NCBI GenBank assembly: GCA_964472295.1 | Contig: CAYYJQ010000004.1 | Span: 13,761 to 77,760, forward strand | Source: JAJRZX01 sp964472295 | GTDB taxonomy: Bacteria; Desulfobacterota; GWC2-55-46; JADFVP01 | DNA length: 64,000 nt | Direction of reading: 5' to 3' | In this document: positions 57,501 through 64,000 of the stretch, piece after piece | Layout: every line of letters starts with the position of its first letter | Numbering within the stretch: the first letter of the stretch is position 1 | The notes under the pieces: generated by a model | Databases searched by the model: none | The model's input: only the letters and a program-made list of their open reading frames with translations | Told to the model about the DNA's origin: nothing | Position numbers and translations under genes: made by a program

Positions 57501-58012
57501 AACAAGAGGTTACCATCGGAGGGCTCCCAGCGGGCCTCAAGGAGATAACCACGAAAAAAGGCAAGAGAATGGGTTTCCTGCGCCTTGAAGACCAGACAGA
57601 AGGCGTGGAGGTCGTCCTCTTTCCCGAGGCCTACTCAAGCGCCTTTGAGACCATCGCCGAGGAAGTCCCTGTACTTGTAAGGGGAAGGCTTGAACGCGAT
57701 GAGGAAGACGTAAAAATCATAGCCGCAGAGGTCCTCTCCCTTGAAAAGGCCAGCGAAAACCCGGAAAAACTCATGTGCAGGGAGACTCATATCGAACTAC
57801 TTGCCGGGGGCATCAACGAAGATGGCCTTGAAAGGCTCAAAAAACTCCTCAAGGACAACCCCGGAGGCTCGAAGGTCATACTCAAAATCAGGTACAATAA
57901 CGGAAGGCGGGTCATCATGGCCCTGCCCGAGGGACTCGGAATACACCCCACGCCAGGACTCCTTGAGAGAATGAAAAAAATCTTCCCGGAGACGAAGACA
58001 GGACTGAATTAA
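54515..58012 (+). CDS. dnaE: DNA polymerase III alpha subunit
   Basis: Replicative polymerase, 1165 residues, the DnaE1 length. PHP domain at the N-terminus (VHLHLHTQYSLLDGAI, VTDHGNIFGAVEFY, IIGCETYI). The palm begins PVGPGRGSAAGSLVAFALG; the catalytic Asp pair is in SLPDIDIDFCYEKRD; further family blocks are EGLPRHASTHAAGVVI, KFDFLGLKTLTVID and GVIIYQEQVMEIA. The tandem HhH region and OB-fold (VTIGGLPAGLKEITTKKGKR) are at the C-terminal end. ATG at 54515 lies just after repeats and has no strong ribosome site. Confidence 0.98.
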   Translation: MRHSKFVHLHLHTQYSLLDGAIRPGALVERAHEFKMPAVAVTDHGNIFGAVEFYEKALKAGVKPIIGCETYIAPTSMLDRTPPTRSGAPTKAFHLVLLVKNAAGYKNLCKLLTKAYTEGFYYKPRIDKDLLRSHNEGLIALGACLQGEVAFYALRDQMDRALASAAEYKEIFQNRRYYLEIQPSPIPEQIKVNNALIEIGKKLDIPVVATNDCHYLRKEDAKVHDVLLCIQTGTTVNAEKRMRFPADEYYMKSPEEMIEAFKDVPEAISNTIEIAERCNFEMTLGKAYLPDYPLPEGQSLDDIIDEQAHAGLEARLRVMAARGRDVEALRIRYLDRLERELKVIKGMGFPGYFLVVSDFINHAKSMNIPVGPGRGSAAGSLVAFALGITNIDPIEYDLLFERFLNPDRISLPDIDIDFCYEKRDEIIKYVTEKYGQEHVTQIITFGQMKARAVIRDVGRVLDMPYSEVDRIAKLIPSRPLDITIEKALEMEPKLKKLVDGDKRVAELIEYSKALEGLPRHASTHAAGVVISKEPLVEYLPLYKGQKDDVVTTQFAMKYAEKVGLVKFDFLGLKTLTVIDKAIKLVKENRGETLEMDSLDLTDARTYKGIASGETNGIFQLESSGMKDMLRKLAPESFVDLIAAVALFRPGPMQSGMVDDFIKRRHGRVPVRYDIPELKDILSDTYGVIIYQEQVMEIARVIAGFSPGEADLLRKVMGKKLTDQMIIYRKKFLDGAKERKIPVKKAEKLFEHISKFALYGFNKSHSAAYALIAYQTAYLKTHYTVEFMAALMSSETGDTDKVVKYINECRDLGVPVDPPDVNESERDFTVKKGRIRFGLGAVKNVGASAIDEIISVRREAPFESMLDFLSRLSTRKVNKKVTESLIKCGAFDFTGLPRPALLASLDSMMETAQGVQRDRESGQGSIFDVLGGTSSTPQPRMADSVISAPDWTEKELLAAEKETLGFYFTANPLDEYREILEINTTCSLSGLKKLTSKQEVTIGGLPAGLKEITTKKGKRMGFLRLEDQTEGVEVVLFPEAYSSAFETIAEEVPVLVRGRLERDEEDVKIIAAEVLSLEKASENPEKLMCRETHIELLAGGINEDGLERLKKLLKDNPGGSKVILKIRYNNGRRVIMALPEGLGIHPTPGLLERMKKIFPETKTGLN

Positions 58013-58054
58013 AAGGGCGCGCCAGGGGTAAAGAAAAAAAGATAAGAAGGTATG

Positions 58055-58330
58055 TGGCGGGCTCTGCCCGCCAAAAGATAAAAGATTCCTTACTTTCTTT
58101 TAGAAAAAAGAAAGTTTTTTGATTGGGTGGTACGGTTTCTTGGCCTTTAGATGCTCTTAAAAAGGTAACTCACATTTGCCATAAAAAAATTAGGACAAAG
58201 AAAACCAGTAGGGTGGGTACTGCCCACCAAAAGCGGCACTGCCGCTAAAAAAACTTTTAGGGTAGAGCAGAGCGAAACCCGACAAAATAGAGTAGGCTGG
58301 GCACTTCCACCAAAAGACTGCCCACCAAAA
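58055..58330. repeat. Composite repeat block between dnaE and accA, with a split copy
   Basis: GGCGGGC/GCCCGCC (58056-58062, 58066-58072), the T-hairpin TACTTTCTTTT...AAAAGAAAGT (58091-58114), then about 80 nt of unrelated DNA before the linker GACAAAGAAAACCAGTAG (58194-58211). After that come GGGTGGGTAC/TGCCCACC, AGCGGCACTGCCGCT, a GGGTAGAGCAGAGCGAAACC module and a last CCACCAAAAG part reaching the accA ribosome site. It makes up most of a 330-nt gene-free gap. Confidence 0.8.
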
Positions 58331-58342
58331 AAAGGAGCGCCC

Positions 58343-59287
58343 ATGCAGCGTCTGGGTTTCGAGAGTTCAATAGAAAAGATAGAAGACCGTATCGAGTTGC
58401 TCAAGGCCACTCCCGGCAAGGACAGCGCCTCGGAAATAAAAAAACTCGAGGAAAAGGTCAGGAAGATACTTAAAAACCTCTACTCAAAACTCACCCCATG
58501 GCAGATTACGCAGGTCGCGCGCCACCCCCAGCGGCCCTACACCATGGACTACATATCCTGTGTCTTCGAGGACTTTGTTGAACTCCACGGCGACAGGTGC
58601 TTCAGCGATGACCCGGCCATGGTCTGCGGTCTTGCCCGCTTTAACGGTGAATCCGTTGTTGTAATCGGCCACCAGAAGGGCCGCACAATTAAGGAAAAGG
58701 TCCGTTACAACTTCGGCATGCCTCACCCCGAGGGATTCAGAAAGGCGCGCCGTATCATGGACCTTGCCGAGCGTTTCAAGCGCCCTGTCTTTACCTTCAT
58801 AGATACCCCCGGGGCCTTTCCCGGCATCGGCGCAGAGGAAAGGGGCCAGTCCGAGGCAATAGCCATGAACCTGATGAAGATGGCGGGCCTTCGCACTCCC
58901 ATAATAGCCACTGTAATAGGTGAGGGCGGCTCTGGCGGGGCCCTTGCCATAGGGGTAGCCGATAGACTCCTCATGATGGAGTTTTCCACCTACTCCGTCA
59001 TCTCCCCAGAGGGTTGCGCGGCCATTCTATGGAAAGACGGCACAAAGGCCGACCTTGCCGCCAATGCCCTGAAGATCGACGCGAAGAGCCTCTTGAAGAC
59101 AGGTGTCATAGACGCAATCGTCCCGGAACCCATTGGCGGAGCGCACAGGGACCAGGAGACTGCCTGCAATAACCTCAAGGCCACCCTTACCGATGTCTTT
59201 CTGGAGATTAAACACACCTCGGCTGAACGCCTCGTAAAGGCAAGATACGAGAAGTTCCGCTCCCTCGGTATCTATGCCGAGAGCTGA
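58343..59287 (+). CDS. accA: Acetyl-CoA carboxylase carboxyltransferase subunit alpha
   Basis: Transfers CO2 from carboxybiotin to acetyl-CoA for fatty acid synthesis. 314 residues, typical. N-terminal coiled coil (IEKIEDRIELLKATPG...), then the crotonase-like core: RPYTMDYISCVFEDFVELHG, GHQKGRTIKEKVRYNFGMPH, FIDTPGAFPGIGAEERGQSE, GEGGSGGALAIGVADRLLM and SPEGCAAILWKD. AAAGGAG precedes the ATG. The beta subunit gene accD is not in the window. Confidence 0.98.
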   Translation: MQRLGFESSIEKIEDRIELLKATPGKDSASEIKKLEEKVRKILKNLYSKLTPWQITQVARHPQRPYTMDYISCVFEDFVELHGDRCFSDDPAMVCGLARFNGESVVVIGHQKGRTIKEKVRYNFGMPHPEGFRKARRIMDLAERFKRPVFTFIDTPGAFPGIGAEERGQSEAIAMNLMKMAGLRTPIIATVIGEGGSGGALAIGVADRLLMMEFSTYSVISPEGCAAILWKDGTKADLAANALKIDAKSLLKTGVIDAIVPEPIGGAHRDQETACNNLKATLTDVFLEIKHTSAERLVKARYEKFRSLGIYAES

Positions 59288-59399
59288 AAAGACCTCAGAA
59301 GAAACTTTCTCCCCACGTTTTTTTCTTTCTTCCCTGCCAATCGCTTGAAAGAGGCCTGCAGTGCGTGCCCTTTATTTTCCCCGGAACTCAAGTAAGGTG

Positions 59400-59428
59400 T
59401 TGATTTTTTTCATTGAATAAACTATTCT
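59400..59428 (+). promoter_or_regulatory. Sigma-70 promoter of the aromatic amino acid genes
   Basis: TTGATT (59400-59405), a 17-nt spacer, TATTCT (59423-59428), about 35 nt before the expected leader and 45 nt before the pheA ATG. Confidence 0.55.
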
Positions 59429-59435
59429 ATTCAAT
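59412..59435 (+). promoter_or_regulatory. Inverted repeat overlapping the pheA -10 box, candidate operator
   Basis: ATTGAATA (59412-59419) and TATTCAAT (59428-59435) form perfect 8-bp arms around 8 nt. The palindrome covers the spacer and -10 of the proposed promoter, a typical place for a repressor site. No regulator gene is next to it. Confidence 0.5.
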
Positions 59436-59473
59436 CAAACTTTATTTTTTACAGGACGCGGTGCCCGGATAAT

Positions 59474-60568
59474 ATGACAAAGAAGACAGCGGAGCTGGAC
59501 CTCCACAGGAAAAATATAGATGACATTGATCTCAAGATACTTGACCTCCTGAACAGTAGGGCAAGGGAGGTCATTGCCATCGGAAAGGCCAAGAAAAAAT
59601 CGCGGGCCGAGTTCTATGTGCCAACACGCGAGCAGGAGGTCTACAGGAGGCTCCTTCAAAAAAACAGCGGACCCTTTCCTGACAGCGCCCTGAAGACCGT
59701 CTTTCGCGAGATAATGAGCGCGTCTCTTCGCCTTGAAAAACCCCTCCGCGTGGTCTTTCTCGGTCCAGTGGCCACCTTTACGCACCAGGCCTGCATCCAG
59801 CACTTCGGTCTCTCCGTGGAATTTCTCCCGCAAAAGGGGATTGCCGATGTCTTCGAGGAAGTGGAGAAGGGAAGGGCGGACTTTGGCGTTGTGCCCATAG
59901 AGAACACCGCCGAGGGCGTGGTCACGCACACCCTTGACATGTTCGTCTCGTCTAACCTCACGATCTCCGCCGAGGTCATGCTCGAGGTATCACTGGCCCT
60001 TCTTAACAAGACCGGTAGTCTCAAGGACGTGCAGACCGTTCTATCTCACCCCCACGCCCTTGCCCAGTGCAGGGATTGGCTGAAGGAGCACCTGCCCTCC
60101 TCAGCGCTCCGCGATGTGTCGAGCACGGCAATGGCCGCGAAGATGGCCTCTGAGGACGAGACATCGGCGGCTGTATCGAGCATCGCCGCGGCTGACCTCT
60201 ATGACCTTAGAGTCCTTGAGAACCACATAGAGGATACTCCCCATAACCTTACGCGTTTTCTTGTAGTAGGCAGGCAGGGCGCAAAGGCAACGGGAGACGA
60301 CAAGACGAGCATAGTATTCGCCATAAAGGACTCGCCAGGGGCCCTTTACAAGATGCTTGAGCCATTCGCGGGCCGCGGCATAAACCTTACGAAGATAGAG
60401 AGCAGGCCCATAAAGACCCGTGCCTGGGAGTACCTCTTCTTCATAGACCTTGATGGGCATATTAACGAAAAAAGGGTAAAAGAGGCTGTTGAAGAACTTG
60501 AGAGACTCTGCTCCTTCATGAAGATTCTCGGTTCATACCCAAAGTGTCACGGCCCGCAGGCTGGCTGA
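59474..60568 (+). CDS. pheA: Bifunctional chorismate mutase / prephenate dehydratase (P-protein)
   Basis: Converts chorismate to prephenate and on to phenylpyruvate. 364 residues: chorismate mutase AroQ domain (about 8-90, DLHRKNIDDIDLKILDLLNS), prephenate dehydratase (about 93-275) with VVPIENTAEGVVTHTLD and NLTRFLVVG, and a C-terminal ACT domain (about 285-355, DSPGALYKMLEPFAGRGINL then ESRP) for phenylalanine feedback. It heads pheA-hisC-aroF-tyrA. Confidence 0.97.
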   Translation: MTKKTAELDLHRKNIDDIDLKILDLLNSRAREVIAIGKAKKKSRAEFYVPTREQEVYRRLLQKNSGPFPDSALKTVFREIMSASLRLEKPLRVVFLGPVATFTHQACIQHFGLSVEFLPQKGIADVFEEVEKGRADFGVVPIENTAEGVVTHTLDMFVSSNLTISAEVMLEVSLALLNKTGSLKDVQTVLSHPHALAQCRDWLKEHLPSSALRDVSSTAMAAKMASEDETSAAVSSIAAADLYDLRVLENHIEDTPHNLTRFLVVGRQGAKATGDDKTSIVFAIKDSPGALYKMLEPFAGRGINLTKIESRPIKTRAWEYLFFIDLDGHINEKRVKEAVEELERLCSFMKILGSYPKCHGPQAG

Positions 60569-60633
60569 TAAAAAAAATTTTCCGGCCCAGAGTCCATGTG
60601 TGGGCTCCCGGGCACTCTCAAGAGAGGACAGAA

Positions 60634-61731
60634 ATGAGGCTAAAGGTCTCAAGAGACATAGAAGAACTCATTCCATATCCGCCCGGTAAACCCATCGAGG
60701 AACTGGAGCGCGAACTCGGCATCACTGGTTCCATAAAGATGGCGAGCAACGAGAACCCCCTCGGGCCGTCGCCCCTTGGAGTGGAGGCCGCAAAAAAGGC
60801 CTTGAACGGCCTGAACCGCTACCCTGACGGTAGTTCCTATTACCTTCGCCGTGCGCTCTCGGCGAGCCTTGGCGTGGACATGGAGATGATAATCACGGGT
60901 AACGGCTCCAACGAGATAATAGAACTCCTTATCCGCACCTTTCTTCGTCCCGGCGAGGAGGTCGTATTTGGCGAGCCCTCATTCGCCGTCTATCCCCTTG
61001 TGACAAAGGCCGCCGGGGGAGTTGGCGTACCTGTGCCTCTCAAAGACATGACCCTTGACCTACAGGCAATGGCCTCGGCGATTACAGAAAAGACGCGCAT
61101 CGTATTCATCGCCAACCCCAATAACCCCACGGGAACTATTGTTGGGGGGGATGAACTAAATGCCTTTATCGATTCCGTGCCTGATGACGTAATTATCTGC
61201 CTTGACGAGGCATATTATGAATATGTGAGAGATGAATCCTACCCTGATTCGCTAAAGTATCTCGGGGGAGAGAAGCCCGTAATAGCGCTGAGGACATTTT
61301 CAAAGATTTATGGCCTCTCCGGCCTCAGGGCGGGTTATGGCATTGGTCCCGCAAAGATGATAGATTTCCTCAATCGCGTGCGTCAGCCCTTTAACATGAA
61401 TTCCATTGCCCAGGCCGCGGCCCTCGCGGCCACGGGAGACGATGGACACGTAGAGAGGAGCAGGCAGAACAACACCTCTGGCCTTGAGTACCTTTACAGC
61501 GAGGTCAGCGCCATGGGGCTTCCATATGTGCCCACAGAGGCCAATTTTTTTCTCATAAAGGTGGGCAGGGGGAGAGCCGTATACGAGGCCCTGCTCAAGA
61601 GAGGCGTCATCGTCCGTCCCATGGATAGTTACGGCCTAGGCGAGTATATACGCCTTACCGTTGGGCTACCCGGTGAGAACGAACGATTTATAGGTTCACT
61701 AAAGGATGTACTTGGAACTCCCGCCCCTTGA
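60634..61731 (+). CDS. hisC: Histidinol-phosphate / aromatic aminotransferase
   Basis: PLP aminotransferase of fold type I, 365 residues from ATG 60634 with AGAGAGGA upstream; an open extension to 60544 overlaps pheA and looks non-coding. HisC signatures: MASNENPLGPSP, LNRYPDGSSYYLR, GNGSNEIIELL, ANPNNPTGT, LDEAYYEY, and the PLP Lys in TFSKIYGLSGLRAGYG. Sitting between pheA and aroF, it probably transaminates phenylpyruvate or hydroxyphenylpyruvate here, perhaps in addition to histidinol phosphate. No other his gene is nearby. Confidence 0.93.
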   Translation: MRLKVSRDIEELIPYPPGKPIEELERELGITGSIKMASNENPLGPSPLGVEAAKKALNGLNRYPDGSSYYLRRALSASLGVDMEMIITGNGSNEIIELLIRTFLRPGEEVVFGEPSFAVYPLVTKAAGGVGVPVPLKDMTLDLQAMASAITEKTRIVFIANPNNPTGTIVGGDELNAFIDSVPDDVIICLDEAYYEYVRDESYPDSLKYLGGEKPVIALRTFSKIYGLSGLRAGYGIGPAKMIDFLNRVRQPFNMNSIAQAAALAATGDDGHVERSRQNNTSGLEYLYSEVSAMGLPYVPTEANFFLIKVGRGRAVYEALLKRGVIVRPMDSYGLGEYIRLTVGLPGENERFIGSLKDVLGTPAP

Positions 61732-61790
61732 GGGGACTTCCATAACAGACAAAAAAACAGACAAAAGATATGATAAGGGGGAGTATTAAT

Positions 61791-62804
61791 ATGATAATAG
61801 TCATGAAGAGCACGGCCACGGAAGAGGAGATAAACCACGTCCTCGAGAAGATAAAGGACGCGGGGCTTGCCGTGCATATATCCAAGGGCAAGGAGCGGAC
61901 CATAGTAGGGGCCATAGGCGACGAGGAGGTCCTCGCCTCCATACCTCTTGAGGCCATGCCGGGCGTTGAGAACGTAATGCCCATACTGAAACCCTACAAA
62001 CTCGTAGGGCGCGAGCTCAAGTCCGATGATACAATAATAGACGTGCGTGGCGTGCCCATCGGAGGAAAAGAAGTAGTTGTAATGGCCGGGCCATGCAGCG
62101 TGGAGTCAAGGGAATCTCTCCTGGAGTCCGCCCGCGACGTAAGCGCCTCGGGGGCGCGTATCCTCAGGGGAGGGGCCTTCAAACCCCGTACCTCTCCATA
62201 CAGTTTTCAGGGCCTTGGCGTAGAGGGTCTCAAGTACCTTGCCGAGGCAAGGGAAGAGACGGGCCTTCCCGTGATAAGCGAACTCATGGACCCGCGCGAC
62301 CTCGATGTTATATGCGAGTACGTGGACATCATACAGATAGGCGCGCGCAACATGCAGAACTTCATGCTTCTGAAGGAGCTTGGCAGAGTGGATAAACCCG
62401 TGCTCCTGAAGCGCGGGCTCTCGGCCACCATAAAAGAGCTCCTCATGTCCGCCGAGTACATAGCGGCAAATGGCAATGGGAATATCATCCTCTGCGAGCG
62501 CGGCATCCGCACCTTTGAGACCGCTACCCGAAATACCCTTGACTTGAGCGCCGTGCCTGTACTCAAGGCCGAGTCTCACCTGCCTGTTGTTGTGGACCCC
62601 TCCCATGCCGTTGGCACCTGGGAGTTTGTGGCTCCCGTATCGCGCGCCGCCGTTGCCGTTGGAGCCGACGGGCTTCTCATAGAGGTGCACCCTGATCCGG
62701 AGAACGCCATGAGCGATGGCGCCCAGTCGCTTAAGCCCGGAAAATTCGCCGCCCTTATCAAGGAGCTCCGGCCCATAGCCGCGGTTCTTGGCCGGTCAAT
62801 CTGA
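61791..62804 (+). CDS. aroF: 3-deoxy-7-phosphoheptulonate synthase (DAHP synthase), type I-beta
   Basis: First step of the shikimate pathway: PEP plus erythrose 4-phosphate. 337 residues from ATG 61791, with GGGGGAG 8 nt upstream. A ferredoxin-like regulatory domain occupies about 1-70 (MIIVMKSTATEEEINHVLEK), as in the Thermotoga enzyme; then the barrel with VVMAGPCSVESRESL, LRGGAFKPRTSPYSFQGLG, IGARNMQNF, LLKRGLSATIKELL, ILCERGIRTFE and VVDPSHAVG. The N-terminal domain binds Tyr or Phe in characterised members. Confidence 0.96.
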   Translation: MIIVMKSTATEEEINHVLEKIKDAGLAVHISKGKERTIVGAIGDEEVLASIPLEAMPGVENVMPILKPYKLVGRELKSDDTIIDVRGVPIGGKEVVVMAGPCSVESRESLLESARDVSASGARILRGGAFKPRTSPYSFQGLGVEGLKYLAEAREETGLPVISELMDPRDLDVICEYVDIIQIGARNMQNFMLLKELGRVDKPVLLKRGLSATIKELLMSAEYIAANGNGNIILCERGIRTFETATRNTLDLSAVPVLKAESHLPVVVDPSHAVGTWEFVAPVSRAAVAVGADGLLIEVHPDPENAMSDGAQSLKPGKFAALIKELRPIAAVLGRSI

Positions 62805-62826
62805 GCCCCGCGCCTAAGTCAGGGAT

Positions 62827-63705
62827 ATGACCTCACAGGAACCCCTCTTCAAGAAGATCGCCATAATAGGCGTGGGCCTCATAGGCGGCTCGTTTGCCCT
62901 CGCGCTCCGTGAGAAGGGCCTTGTCGGCACTGTTACGGGCATTGGAAGGACAGAAGAGAACCTCGAGGTGGCAAAGGCCCGGGGCATGATTGATGACTTC
63001 TTCCTTGACGTTGAAAAAGGCGTAATTGGCGCGGACCTCGTGCTAATCTCCGTGCCTGTGATGAAGATAGCCGAGGTCGTAAAAAAGGCCCTTCCCGGCC
63101 TCAAGGCCCCGTGTATTATCACTGACGTTGGTAGCGTAAAGGGGCGGGTCATTGATGAGGTGGAGTCCCTTCTGCCCGAGGGGATTGATTTTGTCCCCGC
63201 CCACCCTGTCGCCGGCACCGAGGAATCGGGCGCGGGCGCGGCCTTTGGTGAGCTCTTTAAAGAGAGGCTCACTGTTATCACCCCGACTCCGCGCACCAGG
63301 CCCTCGGCCCTTGCCGCTGTAAAGAGGCTATGGACAGAAGCGGGCTCAAGGGTCCTTGAGATGGACCCTGGCGAGCACGACAGGGTCTTCTCGCTCGTAA
63401 GCCATCTACCCCATGTAATAGCCTATACCCTTGTAAATACCGCCATCTGTGGTGATGACGGAAATAACGGCCAGAGGGCCGTTGATTTTTCGGCGGGCGG
63501 GTTTCGCGACTTCACGCGCATAGCATCGAGTTCTCCAGAGATGTGGCGTGACATCTGCGCCATGAACAGGAACTTCATCCTCGAGGCCATCGGGGCCTTT
63601 GAGTCAAGGCTCTCGGCCATTAGAGAACTCATGGAGATAGGTGACTTTGAGGCCCTCAGGGAGAGGTTCGAGAAGGCAAAGAAGGTGAGGGATTCGCTCA
63701 AGTAG
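62827..63705 (+). CDS. tyrA: Prephenate dehydrogenase
   Basis: NAD(P)-dependent oxidative decarboxylation of prephenate to hydroxyphenylpyruvate in tyrosine synthesis. 292 residues without fused chorismate mutase or ACT domain. N-terminal Rossmann motif IAIIGVGLIGGSFALALRE; family blocks DVGSVKGRVIDEVE, FVPAHPVAGTEESGAGAAF, SLVSHLPHVIAYTLVN and ASSSPEMWRDI. It starts 22 nt after aroF. An arogenate dehydrogenase is possible from sequence alone. Confidence 0.96.
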   Translation: MTSQEPLFKKIAIIGVGLIGGSFALALREKGLVGTVTGIGRTEENLEVAKARGMIDDFFLDVEKGVIGADLVLISVPVMKIAEVVKKALPGLKAPCIITDVGSVKGRVIDEVESLLPEGIDFVPAHPVAGTEESGAGAAFGELFKERLTVITPTPRTRPSALAAVKRLWTEAGSRVLEMDPGEHDRVFSLVSHLPHVIAYTLVNTAICGDDGNNGQRAVDFSAGGFRDFTRIASSSPEMWRDICAMNRNFILEAIGAFESRLSAIRELMEIGDFEALRERFEKAKKVRDSLK

Positions 63706-63750
63706 TTTTTGCCCTGCCTTCTTTTATCGTGACTGGATTTATAGTCATGA

Positions 63751-63825
63751 CGGCGTGGTCTTTTAAGGGTCGTGACAGTCCGCGCGGGTATTGGTTTTCT
63801 TTGCCTTACTTTCTTCAGTGAGTGA
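63751..63825. repeat. 75-nt repeat copy ending at the assembly gap
   Basis: It contains the inverted linker TATTGGTTTTCTTTG (63789-63803) followed by CTTACTTTCTTCAGTG, so it is a member of the composite repeat family. It matches the copy at 63926-64000 in all but three positions. Confidence 0.85.
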
Positions 63826-63925
63826 NNNNNNNNNNNNNNNNNNNNNNNNNNNNNNNNNNNNNNNNNNNNNNNNNNNNNNNNNNNNNNNNNNNNNNNNNNN
63901 NNNNNNNNNNNNNNNNNNNNNNNNN
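63826..63925. other. Assembly gap of 100 N
   Basis: Exactly 100 unknown bases, the usual placeholder for a scaffold join of unknown length. Both flanks are the same repeat, so the join rests on linking data, not on sequence overlap. Confidence 0.98.
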
Positions 63926-64000
63926 CGGCGCGGTCTTTTCAGGGGCGTGACAGTCCGCGCGGGTATTGGTTTTCTTTGCCTTACTTTCTTCAGTGAGTGA
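63926..64000. repeat. Second 75-nt repeat copy after the assembly gap
   Basis: Near-identical (72 of 75) to 63751-63825, including TATTGGTTTTCTTTG at 63964-63978, and it ends the window at the same base at which the first copy meets the gap. Confidence 0.85.

Overview
The window is a 64-kb piece of a bacterial chromosome made almost entirely of housekeeping and envelope genes. GC content looks close to half by eye. A run of exactly 100 Ns near the right edge shows it comes from a draft, possibly metagenomic, scaffold. I see no phage, transposase, CRISPR array or rRNA. Two gene orders, ffh-rpsP-khpA-rimM-trmD-rplS-rnhB-yraN and pheA-hisC-aroF-tyrA, together with SpoVG, a DtxR-FeoA regulator and good sigma-54 promoters, fit a Gram-negative of the Desulfobacterota/Nitrospirota type. 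This is inference; no marker here fixes the phylum.

Layout. 1-5 kb: redox genes (sthA partial, wrbA, msrP) and an orphan glgB. 4.9-6.35 kb: two gene-free stretches around spoVG, with a near-perfect sigma-54 promoter and a G-tract leader. 6.35-10.9 kb: exopolysaccharide genes (GT4 glycosyltransferase, polyprenyl-phosphate sugar transferase, ugd). 10.9-18.8 kb: pyrimidine biosynthesis (pyrR, pyrB, pyrC, carA, carB) behind a PyrR-type attenuator. 18.8-26.4 kb: kup, recG, a DUF1015 gene, a tRNA methyltransferase and a DciA-like gene. 26.6-31.8 kb: ffh and the ribosome/tRNA-processing cluster. 31.8-37.5 kb: small membrane and secreted proteins, a CsgG-like gene with a small lipoprotein, and polA. 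37.6-42.5 kb: a four-gene signalling cluster. 42.6-46.6 kb: TgpA/DUF58/MoxR on the minus strand. 46.7-48.1 kb: a sigma-54 activator behind its own sigma-54 promoter. 48.2-50.7 kb: an MBOAT/SGNH O-acylation pair. 50.9-54.2 kb: tRNA-Gly, fur, feoB and a DtxR-FeoA regulator. 54.5-59.3 kb: dnaE and accA. 59.5-63.7 kb: aromatic amino acid biosynthesis.

The most distinctive features are non-coding or regulatory. First, a family of composite palindromic repeats fills many intergenic gaps. Its modules are a short GC palindrome, a CTTTCTTTT/AAAAGAAAG hairpin, a CAAAGAAAACCAATA linker, and a CCAATGGCC or CCAGCGGCC hairpin. Second, there are two or three sigma-54 promoters, of which two match consensus closely. 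Third, two receiver domains have lost the phosphorylatable Asp, and one sensor protein has no kinase domain. These suggest a sigma-54/two-component network linked to envelope polysaccharide and surface functions. That link is inferred only from position and motifs.
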